64,000 bases of DNA from an uncultured Bacteroidales bacterium (lineage in GTDB: Bacteria; Bacteroidota; Bacteroidia; Bacteroidales; Paludibacteraceae). Positions 17,976 through 26,695 of this stretch are shown here, in pieces. Every line of letters begins with the position of its first letter. The first letter of the stretch is position 1. The translations under genes were made by a program, and so were the position numbers. Under the pieces are notes generated by a model. That model saw nothing but the letters and a program-made list of their open reading frames with translations, had not been told where the DNA came from and searched no databases. Location of the stretch: the NCBI GenBank assembly GCA_900542355.1, contig UQNE01000013.1:1-64000 (forward strand). The letters are read 5' to 3'.

Positions 17976-20072
17976 TTATTTGTAAAAATGCCATGCCAAT
18001 CCTGCGCGGAAGATGTCCGGATTCATCGGATAACCGGGCATGGCAAAGTATGTCGGGTTAGACTTCATAAACAAGTGGTTGAAATGGGTATAGTGGGCAA
18101 AGAACCGCAGGTGTAGCGACCTTACATAGAAGTTGGCGTACACATTGAGTATCGGATAATTGCCCACTCTGGTGGTGTTCTGCACGCAGAACTGCCCCGT
18201 AGCGGGATTGAGCAACGGCGCATAGTAGGAGGTGAAATAGCGCATATCTACTCCTATCTGCGCATCCATAGCACGGAACCAAGTGCCGTGATAATAGAGG
18301 TTATGGTAGAGCGTGAAAGCGGGCAATGGCATTGCGGCATCGCTCGTCCACTGATAGACGACATGGTTCTCGAGGTTAACCCACGGTGTAGTGAGGTCGC
18401 ACCGAACATCTGCCGACAGCACCTGCACATTGTCTTCGTGCTGCACGGGTAGTCCGTCGGCGCCAAAGTAGATATAGCGTGTGAGGTTCTCAAAGCCCAC
18501 ATTCACTTGGGGTTTGACCCACCGAGTGGGGTATGCAATCTCGCCCCCCACATAGAAACGATAGGTCTTTTGGAAATCGTTGTCCCAACGGAAATGGTTG
18601 GAGGCAAAATGCTGAAGATAATAGGAGGGTGTCTCGTTCTTGACAAAGGCAGACGCACGGATGTACATCGTATCTTTGCCTACACGGAAATCGCCATCGA
18701 TATGTCCGTTCACTTGAAACTCACCCAGTTTGTATCCCAATACACAGACATCGCCATCGAAGCCGTAATGCACCCATTTGCCACGGTTCTTGTACAATGC
18801 GCCTCCCACGAAGGTGTTGTTGGTCCATTGGTAGCCATAGAGTGTATCGGGAGCGAGGTGTATCTGCGTATTCACCCACGGGCCGGTAAAGGGCTGATAG
18901 TCGGCGAACATACCGGATGCGTCCTCGTTGAGCGGGCGCAGGAAGCGTTGGCACTCGTTGATAGCATAGACGGTAGCACCAAACTTAAGAATGCGGTTGA
19001 ACTCCTCCTCGAAGGTAACACTGAGGGTGTTCTTGATAGTTAGCACATCGGTGGAGTCGTTGGTGGTATTGGGGTTGCGATAGTAGGTGCCATAGAAACC
19101 TTGCTGCGCTGTTTTCTCGACATAGCGGCGGTTGCTATTGTTGGTCTCGAAAGTATGTGCGAAGGTTGTAACCGGCACATAGTTGACCTTGATAGTATCT
19201 CGCTTTTCGCGTCGTCCATCGGCATTGATGACCTCTATCGTGTCGTGGTAGGGTCGCTCAACGGAGATACTATAGTAATGATTGAGGTAGCCTGCGAGGT
19301 AGCGATAGCCCGACATCGCATTGAGATTGACGGGCAAGTCCTCGGGTTGCAAAGCACCATCCAAGTCGCCGGGGTTGGTCAGTCCGCCATTCTCGAAGTT
19401 GCTCCAGTTGGCAAAAGTGAACGCCGCTTGGAGCGAGTAGTGATCGCCATTGTAAGAGCCGAACACATTACCATTGAACACCTTACCTGCCTGGTTGGCG
19501 TAATGCCCGACGCTATTGAGGTAGTTGAGTTGCGTACCGAGGTTGATACGCCGATTGAGGTTTCCGGTAAAGAGGAAATAAATTTCGTTTTCCTCGTGCA
19601 TCGTGGTGAAGCCTTTGTTGTAGGCAATGCTCGAATAGGGGGTAGTGGTATTGAAGAAACGCACATCTTGCGGCGTATATATATAAGGTTGGTACGCCGA
19701 AGCGAAGATGTCGTCTATCTTGTATTGTCGGTCGAAATAGAGTCGCGATTGGATAGGTGACACCAAGCAGTTGCCATTGTAGGCGGAGGAGATGGAGTAG
19801 TCGTTCTGCACGCCATGCATGGGGTAATTGAGATATGCCGTATCGGTAAACTGCACCGTATCGGCAATAGCCGTAGGCGACGGCAACTGCCAAGTACGGA
19901 TAACCGTCTTGACAGTTTTCTCCTTGGCAGCAAGGCTCACGGCACTTGCCAACAAACAGACTAATATACCTATTTTATACTTCAATAATATGCTTGTTTG
20001 GTATGTCGGGAGGTGGTCAAAATCTGAGGAAAAATCGCAATAATCGCACATTCTCGCATCGGCTTTCCGCAT
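17976..20072 (-). CDS. Putative outer-membrane porin, Bacteroidetes family
   Basis: About 670-698 residues, rich in Tyr, Phe and alternating polar/hydrophobic strands, ending in a terminal aromatic motif (GLAWHFYK) as beta-barrel proteins do. It matches the Bacteroidetes 'putative porin' family in style and length. A signal peptide (KIGILVCLLASAVSLAA) begins about 30 residues after the first ATG, so the real start is probably the TTG at 19985. It sits 5 bp before clpC and 59 bp after the GH57 gene. The cargo is unknown. Confidence 0.75.
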   Translation of the reverse strand: MRKADARMCDYCDFSSDFDHLPTYQTSILLKYKIGILVCLLASAVSLAAKEKTVKTVIRTWQLPSPTAIADTVQFTDTAYLNYPMHGVQNDYSISSAYNGNCLVSPIQSRLYFDRQYKIDDIFASAYQPYIYTPQDVRFFNTTTPYSSIAYNKGFTTMHEENEIYFLFTGNLNRRINLGTQLNYLNSVGHYANQAGKVFNGNVFGSYNGDHYSLQAAFTFANWSNFENGGLTNPGDLDGALQPEDLPVNLNAMSGYRYLAGYLNHYYSISVERPYHDTIEVINADGRREKRDTIKVNYVPVTTFAHTFETNNSNRRYVEKTAQQGFYGTYYRNPNTTNDSTDVLTIKNTLSVTFEEEFNRILKFGATVYAINECQRFLRPLNEDASGMFADYQPFTGPWVNTQIHLAPDTLYGYQWTNNTFVGGALYKNRGKWVHYGFDGDVCVLGYKLGEFQVNGHIDGDFRVGKDTMYIRASAFVKNETPSYYLQHFASNHFRWDNDFQKTYRFYVGGEIAYPTRWVKPQVNVGFENLTRYIYFGADGLPVQHEDNVQVLSADVRCDLTTPWVNLENHVVYQWTSDAAMPLPAFTLYHNLYYHGTWFRAMDAQIGVDMRYFTSYYAPLLNPATGQFCVQNTTRVGNYPILNVYANFYVRSLHLRFFAHYTHFNHLFMKSNPTYFAMPGYPMNPDIFRAGLAWHFYK

Positions 20073-20131
20073 AAGCGCAAGACCGCTACTGCACGATTAT
20101 CACGGTTTTTTCTCCTCCCATTCGGGGTAGA

Positions 20132-21403
20132 TTATTTTGCTTTTTTCTTTTTCAGTTCTTGCTGCAGTTTTTGAATTTCTTTCTCCTGGTTGTTGATAGT
20201 CTTGAGCAACTCGTTCAGTTCCTCGTTCTCTATCGTAGTAGGATACTGCTCTTCTACCGACTGCAAGAAATCGGACAGGACATTCATATAGTTGATGAAC
20301 GCATCATACGCCGATTCGTAGTAGGTGGCACCTTGGTCGATGTGGTTCATAAAATGGAAGTTCTCCACATCTTGGAGGCGCAGCCAGTTGGTCTTCAAGC
20401 CCTTGTCCCGGCATAGATGTACACGCTCCGCTACGGCATAGAGTTTGCTCAGAGCCTCTTGCTGGAGGTCGTTGCCATTGTACATGCTCAAGTCTTTTGC
20501 CTCGCCCGCCCAAGTAAGCGGATAAGGGGCAGAGATGACATCGCTTGCCGTCATTTTCTTAGCCGACTCGGATGGGGTACAGAAGCCCATTTCGCGCTCA
20601 AGCACATAGTAGGGCAAGGCTTTGAGGAACTCGAAGATACCCGTACCCGCCTGCTGACGAATACCGAAAGTATCGGCTCCCACCCATATATTAATCAAGT
20701 CCTCGCCCTCGGGCAGGCTATGGAGCATATTGGCGTACTTCTCCGCATCCATCGGGTAGTTGTACCAATTAGGGTCGGAGAAATGGAAACTCAACTCATC
20801 GCTCAAACCTGCGTTGCGCACCAACACCTTCATCTTAGGCGCACCCGCCGAGGTATAGAGATAATTGGGCGATTTCCAACTGAGTACATGCTTTGCGCCT
20901 TCTGCCAGCATCACCTTGTACCCCATCTTGTACAAATTGTATGCCATATCGTCGGAATACAGCAAATCGGTATTCCAAATGGCAGACGGCGTAACGCCCA
21001 ACACATCGTTGATGACAGCACGCTGCTTGTCCAATTGCTCCTGGAACTCGTCCATATTGTACTCCGCAGCAAGGGAATAGGAGAACGGGGTGGCAAGGAA
21101 CTCAACGCACTTACTATCAGCCAGTTCTTTGAGTACATCGATGATCTCTGGAGTGTACTGTTCGAACATCTCCAACATAACACCCGAAACGGACAACGCA
21201 CAATGGAACTTGCCTTTCGACAAATTAACCATCTCCCGCAATGTCTGACAAAGTGGCAGATACGAAGTCTGCACCAACCATGTTACATGATCTTCGGTCT
21301 GCATGTCGTCGTAGTAGTAGTGGTCTTGCCCTATATCGAAGAAACGATAGCGTTTCAGCCTATACGGCGCGTGCATCTGAAAGCAAAAGCATATATTTTT
21401 CAT
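20132..21403 (-). CDS. Glycoside hydrolase family 57 (alpha-amylase / glucanotransferase)
   Basis: About 423 residues from MKNICFCFQMHAPYRL, the usual GH57 start; an upstream ATG at 21499 would add 32 unrelated residues. Family features: FQMHAPYRL near the N-terminus, CALSVSGVMLEM, the region TPSAIWNTDLLYSDDMA, and GADTFGIRQQAG where the family has its catalytic Asp. The last 50 residues form a Lys/Glu coiled coil (NNQEKEIQKLQQELKKKK). It acts in the cytoplasm on glycogen or maltodextrin. In Bacteroides the GH57 gene directly follows the glycogen synthase-like and debranching genes; here a 4-kb block separates them. Confidence 0.88.
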   Translation of the reverse strand: MKNICFCFQMHAPYRLKRYRFFDIGQDHYYYDDMQTEDHVTWLVQTSYLPLCQTLREMVNLSKGKFHCALSVSGVMLEMFEQYTPEIIDVLKELADSKCVEFLATPFSYSLAAEYNMDEFQEQLDKQRAVINDVLGVTPSAIWNTDLLYSDDMAYNLYKMGYKVMLAEGAKHVLSWKSPNYLYTSAGAPKMKVLVRNAGLSDELSFHFSDPNWYNYPMDAEKYANMLHSLPEGEDLINIWVGADTFGIRQQAGTGIFEFLKALPYYVLEREMGFCTPSESAKKMTASDVISAPYPLTWAGEAKDLSMYNGNDLQQEALSKLYAVAERVHLCRDKGLKTNWLRLQDVENFHFMNHIDQGATYYESAYDAFINYMNVLSDFLQSVEEQYPTTIENEELNELLKTINNQEKEIQKLQQELKKKKAK

Positions 21404-21488
21404 ACTATGTAAGTTATATTTGTTTATATTACAAGTTTCGTTCCAAACTATTCTCCATATCGATAGTTTTGGGAATAAATGATTCTCT

Positions 21489-24047
21489 CTATTGCCCAAT
21501 TAGTACTTTGCCGGAATCTATCAACTGCCCGTCTTGCAGCAACAGGAGTTGATACCAGCCCGCCGGCAAACCGGCTATATCTAATTCCACACGGGGTTCA
21601 TTGGAGGTGATGGTTCGCACACGCCCCAATATGTCGCTCCATAGTTCGATAGTATATTCCGGCAAGTTGTCTGCGATAGACTGTACGGCTATATCCGACT
21701 CACCCGAATGGTCTTGCTCTACTACGATTGGCAGTGTAGAAGCACCGACAGGATTGGGGTATGACATCTTTATGAATGGCGGCTGCACAGTAGATAGGAC
21801 ATCAAAGGTGTAGGTAGTTTCGTTGCGTGTAGGGCAACCACAATCGTTCACCACACGGATGGTGATGACACCCGCCTTGGTAGGCGTGAGGCTCACGCTA
21901 CGCCCTGTATATTCGGTAAAGACCGTATCTTTGGGGTATTTGACATACCATTTGATATATGCCCCCTCTATGTTCGGACTGCCCTTTTCGGTGAAAGTAC
22001 GGGTTTGATTGGCAAACCACACAAGTTTTTGGGCAAAGGGAATATCCAACTCGGGTGCTTTGTTCTTAGGAAGTTCGATTTCTTTTTCGATACGATAAGT
22101 TCCGTTCCCGCTATGTACCGTGGCAGCAAGTGTTACCGTACCTGTATAGGGTGCCCATACACTCCGCCCAACGATTTTGTTCTCTGCCACACTCATTATA
22201 ACAGGAGAATCCGGAAGTCTGTCCCCAATCGAATCCTCCAACTGAACAAGTTGCGCCCCTCGCGCTACATTCACGCTTGCGCCCTGCTTGCCATCGGGAA
22301 ATTTTAGCACCGGGAATGCGTGCATAAACTTTATATCGGTAGCATACGACCATACGATAGTATCTCGGTCGGGTACAGTGCCTGTTACAGAATAAGTCCG
22401 TTCTCCGCATAAATGGTCGGGACCTTCTATTTGCGGATTGACCGTAAAACTAATGGATTTATCGGGATTTTGCTTGATAAAACAGATGTCTATGCCTGTT
22501 CCGCTACCATTCCACGCCGTAAAACTCGGGGTGGATCTTGTGGTAAAAGTGGTTCTTCCTTTATTCTTATCTGAAAATGCTCTATATGCGTTATACTTTC
22601 CATAAGAATTCGGGTCAGCAGTTGGATTTTGAGTTGCAGAAGCATTGACGATGTAACACTGCAAAGGGTGTTGAGAATTTACAGGATCCCATTCTGCCAC
22701 ACTTGTCGCTAAATCTTTATGGATATGATATATAATTAGCCCCTCTTTGGGAATACTTACATCCGATTTTTGTTTCACTCGATTTTCTAACAAAAAGAAT
22801 TCACCGTTTGTATGCGTATCTATTCTATAAAAAACAGGAGAAGTAGTTGAAGGTTGAAGCGAATATGATTTTGTTGTAGACCCAATTAGTGTTACAGGTA
22901 CAGCAACATTCCAAATATAACATTTTACATAGGCATTAGTATGTGCTGGATAACGACCATGACCATTTATATATGTGGGAGAATACCCCCAACTTCCATC
23001 CGCCATTAAATCATAATACCCAGTAGCATAAAAAGTATCAGTTTTTGTTTCTAAGTCATAAAAATCCGGTGCTCCTAAAATATGACCAAATTCATGGCAA
23101 ATAGTACCTATTGGCGCAATTCTATTATCCTTATATAGTTCTGGTGTGATAATATAGTCTTTGGCCTTTTTTCCATCTCGAATAATTGGCGAAACTAAAG
23201 AAGATCGGTGCTCCCATATTAACCCATCTTCTGAGCCATCCGACTTTCCGTGCCCAGCAAAAACTATATGTATACAATCTACATACCCATCTCCATCTCC
23301 ATCCAAATCAGAGAAATCCACACCACTTTCACTTGCTCGATGAATTGCTTCACGAACAAGTTCTCGTGATATCTGAGTACTTCCTCCCCCTTCTCTTTCA
23401 TAATAACCACTTTTGAAATTTGCCTTAAAGGGACCTACAACACGAGAAGTTACATTCAACCTTCCATAACTATCTTCCCAATAAAAATTTCGAACACTAC
23501 ACACATTACCTTCTATCGTACCACTCTCTTGATTCATTAACTTATCAAAATCTGTCGCAGTTTTAGTAAATGGTCTATCACTGAATTCAATCAGTATAGT
23601 AAGAATCCTTTTGTTTTTCCCTACCACTGCAATTTGTGTTGTTACAGGCGATTTCCGTTCTATGGTTATATTTTCTTTTCTTCTTTCTGCTGCGACAACT
23701 TGTTGTTCTGCCCAAACAAATCGATTGACATTATCAATATTATTTTTGACAAAAACCTTTTCCTCTTCAGTCCGTTCGTGTAAGTCATGTACCATTATCT
23801 TGGATGATACCAAAGAATCCCCCTCTACAACTGCATACCGATAACATTTTTGTGCATCACGCAATATTATGCAACCATCTGTCGTAGAACGCCAATTGTA
23901 AAACTCATCGCCATGTACTCGCGTCCAGAATTGGGTACCATTAGGTTGAGTTACTAATATAGAATCAGGACATGCAGGAACTGCAAATAATACTACAGGA
24001 TACAATAATACCCATAATAATACGCTGATAGATTGCTTTGTTTTCAT
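21489..24047 (-). CDS. Secreted M6-family metalloprotease with T9SS sorting domain
   Basis: 852 residues. A signal peptide is followed by a conserved N-terminal region (VPACPDSILVTQPNGTQ, TRVHGDEFYNWRSTTDGC), a propeptide-like segment, then the catalytic domain with HEFGHILGAPDFYD (zinc site HEFGH at 318-322) and YDLMADGSWG. After about residue 540 come Ig-like repeats, and the last 85 residues are a type A sorting domain (MSYPNPVG..., IELWSDILGRV, GWYQLLLLQDGQLIDSGKVLI). It is probably carried out by T9SS and anchored or released by PorU. The catalytic half is visibly more AT-rich than the C-terminal third. It lies in a block that splits the glycogen genes. Confidence 0.88.
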   Translation of the reverse strand: MKTKQSISVLLWVLLYPVVLFAVPACPDSILVTQPNGTQFWTRVHGDEFYNWRSTTDGCIILRDAQKCYRYAVVEGDSLVSSKIMVHDLHERTEEEKVFVKNNIDNVNRFVWAEQQVVAAERRKENITIERKSPVTTQIAVVGKNKRILTILIEFSDRPFTKTATDFDKLMNQESGTIEGNVCSVRNFYWEDSYGRLNVTSRVVGPFKANFKSGYYEREGGGSTQISRELVREAIHRASESGVDFSDLDGDGDGYVDCIHIVFAGHGKSDGSEDGLIWEHRSSLVSPIIRDGKKAKDYIITPELYKDNRIAPIGTICHEFGHILGAPDFYDLETKTDTFYATGYYDLMADGSWGYSPTYINGHGRYPAHTNAYVKCYIWNVAVPVTLIGSTTKSYSLQPSTTSPVFYRIDTHTNGEFFLLENRVKQKSDVSIPKEGLIIYHIHKDLATSVAEWDPVNSQHPLQCYIVNASATQNPTADPNSYGKYNAYRAFSDKNKGRTTFTTRSTPSFTAWNGSGTGIDICFIKQNPDKSISFTVNPQIEGPDHLCGERTYSVTGTVPDRDTIVWSYATDIKFMHAFPVLKFPDGKQGASVNVARGAQLVQLEDSIGDRLPDSPVIMSVAENKIVGRSVWAPYTGTVTLAATVHSGNGTYRIEKEIELPKNKAPELDIPFAQKLVWFANQTRTFTEKGSPNIEGAYIKWYVKYPKDTVFTEYTGRSVSLTPTKAGVITIRVVNDCGCPTRNETTYTFDVLSTVQPPFIKMSYPNPVGASTLPIVVEQDHSGESDIAVQSIADNLPEYTIELWSDILGRVRTITSNEPRVELDIAGLPAGWYQLLLLQDGQLIDSGKVLIGQ

Positions 24048-24067
24048 TGCTCCATATGATTTAATAG

Positions 24068-24619
24068 TTAATAGTTTAAATTCCGTTTTGTTTTACGACA
24101 CCAAAGTTGAGGTCTATAGCCAAAGTCTAAGTATACAATTATCTCACTATCAAGGATATCCACTTGTAACATTTCCATAAAGTAATCCTCAGGTGTTGTC
24201 ATATACATAGTATCTGTTACATTTTCATCAGGTACTTTCCATTTCCATTCACAAATTGTATCTCCTGCGCAATCAAGCCAAACTATACTACTATTTTCTG
24301 ACAACTCATCTGCATATTGATACTGAAAACACATAGACTGCTTATCAGTTGATAAATCAACATAAGTAACTTGTTCAATCTTCAAAATAGTTTCAAAACG
24401 ACTATACTTTCTTTCTGCACTATCTGCAAGGAAAGCCTCTATTTTATCTCCCAACCACGGCAAATTAACGACACAACTATCTACATCACAGGCGGAAGTA
24501 GTGGAATCAATGTAAATACGCGCATACCCATTAAATGTTGGAACATTCTTTTCACAACTTGCCAACAAAATTATTCCTACAAGCAAGAATAGGATACAAA
24601 GAAGTTGTTTTTGTCTCAT
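24068..24619 (-). CDS. Small lipoprotein paired with the M6 protease
   Basis: 183 residues. A lipoprotein signal (ILFLLVGIILLASC) puts it in the envelope. The mature part has no recognised domain; it is acidic, with Cys pairs (TSACDVDSC), PWLGDKIEAFLADSAER and a Trp-rich centre (WLDCAGDTICEWKWKV). It ends 20 bp before the M6 protease on the same strand, so the two are probably cotranscribed. A second, frameshifted copy of this lipoprotein stands before a second, broken copy of the protease. That pairing suggests a partner role, such as inhibitor, chaperone or anchor. This is inference only. Confidence 0.75.
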   Translation of the reverse strand: MRQKQLLCILFLLVGIILLASCEKNVPTFNGYARIYIDSTTSACDVDSCVVNLPWLGDKIEAFLADSAERKYSRFETILKIEQVTYVDLSTDKQSMCFQYQYADELSENSSIVWLDCAGDTICEWKWKVPDENVTDTMYMTTPEDYFMEMLQVDILDSEIIVYLDFGYRPQLWCRKTKRNLNY

Positions 24620-24647
24620 AATAGTAAGTAGATTTTAGAGTTATTAT

Positions 24648-24827
24648 TTAGATTTTGACATTTCCGTCCGTAGTAGAACGCCAACTGTAAAACTCATCGC
24701 CGTGTACACGAGTCCACAACTTTGTACCATCGGGTTGTGTAACTTGTATGGAATCAGGGCATGCGGGCATCGCTAACATTGATAATGAGCACACTAACCC
24801 GAGCATCAAGAACAAAATCTTTTTCAT
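24648..24827 (-). pseudogene. N-terminal remnant of a second M6 protease
   Basis: A 59-codon frame: signal peptide MKKILFLMLGLVCSLSMLA, then PACPDSIQVTQPDGTKLWT, then RVHGDEFYSWRSTTDG, then three codons and a stop. From PACPDS through STTDG it is nearly identical to the start of the intact protease at 21489-24047 (about 34 of 39 positions by eye), but the rest of the gene is gone. It lies between the two lipoprotein genes, as expected if a lipoprotein-protease unit was duplicated and one protease copy deleted. It could still make a short secreted peptide. Confidence 0.8.
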
Positions 24828-24845
24828 AAAAATATTGTTTTATTA

Positions 24846-25348
24846 TTATATTTTAGGATTAAAACCCATTATGATGAGTACTATATCTCTTTGATCTTTT
24901 ATGACCCCGCTATACCATAAACTATCACCAAAATAGGTATCAGTTTCGGCAGCAAATATATCATTGTTGTGGTACTCCGGATCAATCCAAATAGTGTCTC
25001 CGTTACAATTAAACCATAGTGTTCCCTCTCGTTTGTTATCTACAATAGTGCACTCAAAGTATGTTATATCTTCGTTTGTTATCGTATCAACTATACATAA
25101 ATACTGCGTTATTTTGAGCGAAGATTCTAAGTTCTTTTTTTCTCTGCACTATCTATCAAGAAGGCATTTATTTCGTTTTGCATCCAAGGTATATTGAGGA
25201 CACTACTATCTATACCGCAGGCGGATGCAGTGGAATCTATGTAGATGTGATGTTCGTACATAAAACCACGAGGATAATCGGGAGTACATCCTAACAAAAT
25301 TGCTCCTGCGAGCAAGAGCAAGATACCGAAAAGTTGTTTTGATTTCAT
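24846..25348 (-). pseudogene. Frameshifted paralogue of the M6-linked lipoprotein
   Basis: Starts with a lipoprotein signal (LLLLAGAILLGC), then YIDSTASACGIDSSVLNIPW and AFLIDSAEKK, all parallel to the lipoprotein at 24068-24619. The frame then stops just past a run of seven A (T at 25135-25141 on the plus strand). With eight A the frame continues for about 96 codons to a stop at 24846, with TLWFNCNGDTIW matching IVWLDCAGDTICEW of the paralogue. One missing base therefore breaks an otherwise full-length gene. It may be a true mutation, a phase-variable tract or an assembly error. Confidence 0.8.
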
Positions 25349-25432
25349 ATAAATAGCACTTATATAAATGATTGAGAAATACTTTGCTCAATAGACAGGT
25401 GATACCCTACATATATATTTCCAAGTCGTTAT

Positions 25433-26695
25433 CTATATCGTATGATTGATGACGGCATCATAGATGCGGCGGACTTTGAGGCCGGCATCGTACCAGCGGA
25501 TGTTGTTGACTTCGCGTTGTCCTTCGATATGGAGCGATTGGTACATAGCGGGGTACTTGACGATAGCATAGATAGCGTCTGCCATAGCATCGATGTCCCA
25601 ATAGTCGGTTTTGATAGCGTGGCTCAGTATCTCAGCGCAGCCCGATTGCTTAGAGATGATAGCGGGGCACCCCACCTGCATAGCCTCCAGCGGCGATATA
25701 CCAAAGGGTTCGCTCACGCTGGGCATGATATAGACATCGGAGTCAGCCAGCAACTCTTGCACCTGCCGCCCGCGCATGAAGCCCGGGAAGTGGAACTTAT
25801 CGGCTATACCTCGCTGCGCCACAAGGTCGATCATCTTATTCATCATATCCCCGCTACCTGCCATAACAAAGCGCACGCCGTCGGTCTTCTGCAAGACACG
25901 AGCCGCAGCCTCGACGAAATACTCGGGACCTTTCTGCATAGTGATACGTCCGAGGAAAGTAACCAACTTATCCTTGCGCGGGTGTTTCTGAAACTCCTCG
26001 GGATGGGCGAGCGGTTCGACAGCGTTATGCACAGTAGAGACCTTGCGCGGGTCGATACCATACTTATCGATGACGGTTTGGCGGGTGAGGTTGCTGACAC
26101 ACATGATATGGTCTGCCTCGTCCATTCCGCGTTTCTCGATGGCATAGACGGTAGGATTGACATTACCACGGCTACGGTCGAAATCAGTAGCATGAACATG
26201 GATGACCAGCGGTTTGCCCGATATATGCTTAGCAAAGACACCGGCGGGATAGGTCAGCCAGTCGTGGGAGTGGATGATGTCGAAATCGAGGCTGTTTGCC
26301 AAGACCGACGCCACTGCCTCGTAGTTGCCTATCTCCTCGATGAGGTTGTCGGGGTATCTGCCGGAGAAGCCTACACAGCCGAGATCGTCGGTACCGATAC
26401 GGCGATAGTCGTAGCGGATGCCGTCACGGAAATGGAAGTACTCCTCGGGCGACATCTTACCCTGCATACGCTGACGCACATAGTCGTAACTATTCTCCTT
26501 CCATACGATAGGTATGCTGTTGGCACCGATGATACGCAAGAACGATTGGTCCTCGTCGCCCCACGGTTTGGGTATGACAAAGGTGATATGCATATCGGGC
26601 TGCTGCGCCATACCGCGAGTAAGACCATAACTGGCTGTACCCAAACCACCTAAGATATGAGGGGGGAACTCCCATCCGAACATTAAAGCATTCAT
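25433..26695 (-). CDS. Glycogen synthase-like glycosyltransferase (GT4/GT5)
   Basis: 420 residues, GT-B fold. The N-terminus MFGWEFPPHILGGLGTASYG is the starch/glycogen synthase-type acceptor loop, followed by DIIHSHDWLTYPAG. The C-terminal domain has FLGRITMQKGPEYFVEAA and PSVSEPFGISPLEAMQVGCP, with the E-x7-E motif. It elongates alpha-glucan from a nucleotide-glucose donor. Its start codon overlaps the debranching enzyme's stop by 4 bp, so they are translationally coupled. In Bacteroides the same order (debranching, this enzyme, GH57) forms the glycogen locus. Confidence 0.88.
   Translation of the reverse strand: MNALMFGWEFPPHILGGLGTASYGLTRGMAQQPDMHITFVIPKPWGDEDQSFLRIIGANSIPIVWKENSYDYVRQRMQGKMSPEEYFHFRDGIRYDYRRIGTDDLGCVGFSGRYPDNLIEEIGNYEAVASVLANSLDFDIIHSHDWLTYPAGVFAKHISGKPLVIHVHATDFDRSRGNVNPTVYAIEKRGMDEADHIMCVSNLTRQTVIDKYGIDPRKVSTVHNAVEPLAHPEEFQKHPRKDKLVTFLGRITMQKGPEYFVEAAARVLQKTDGVRFVMAGSGDMMNKMIDLVAQRGIADKFHFPGFMRGRQVQELLADSDVYIMPSVSEPFGISPLEAMQVGCPAIISKQSGCAEILSHAIKTDYWDIDAMADAIYAIVKYPAMYQSLHIEGQREVNNIRWYDAGLKVRRIYDAVINHTI

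Noticed and set aside
20417..21412. 331-codon open frame opposite the GH57 gene
   Set aside because: Shadow frame; GH57 motifs are clear on the minus strand.
25442..26653. 403-codon open frame on the plus strand opposite the glycogen synthase-like gene
   Set aside because: Antisense shadow of a strongly coding gene; no family features.
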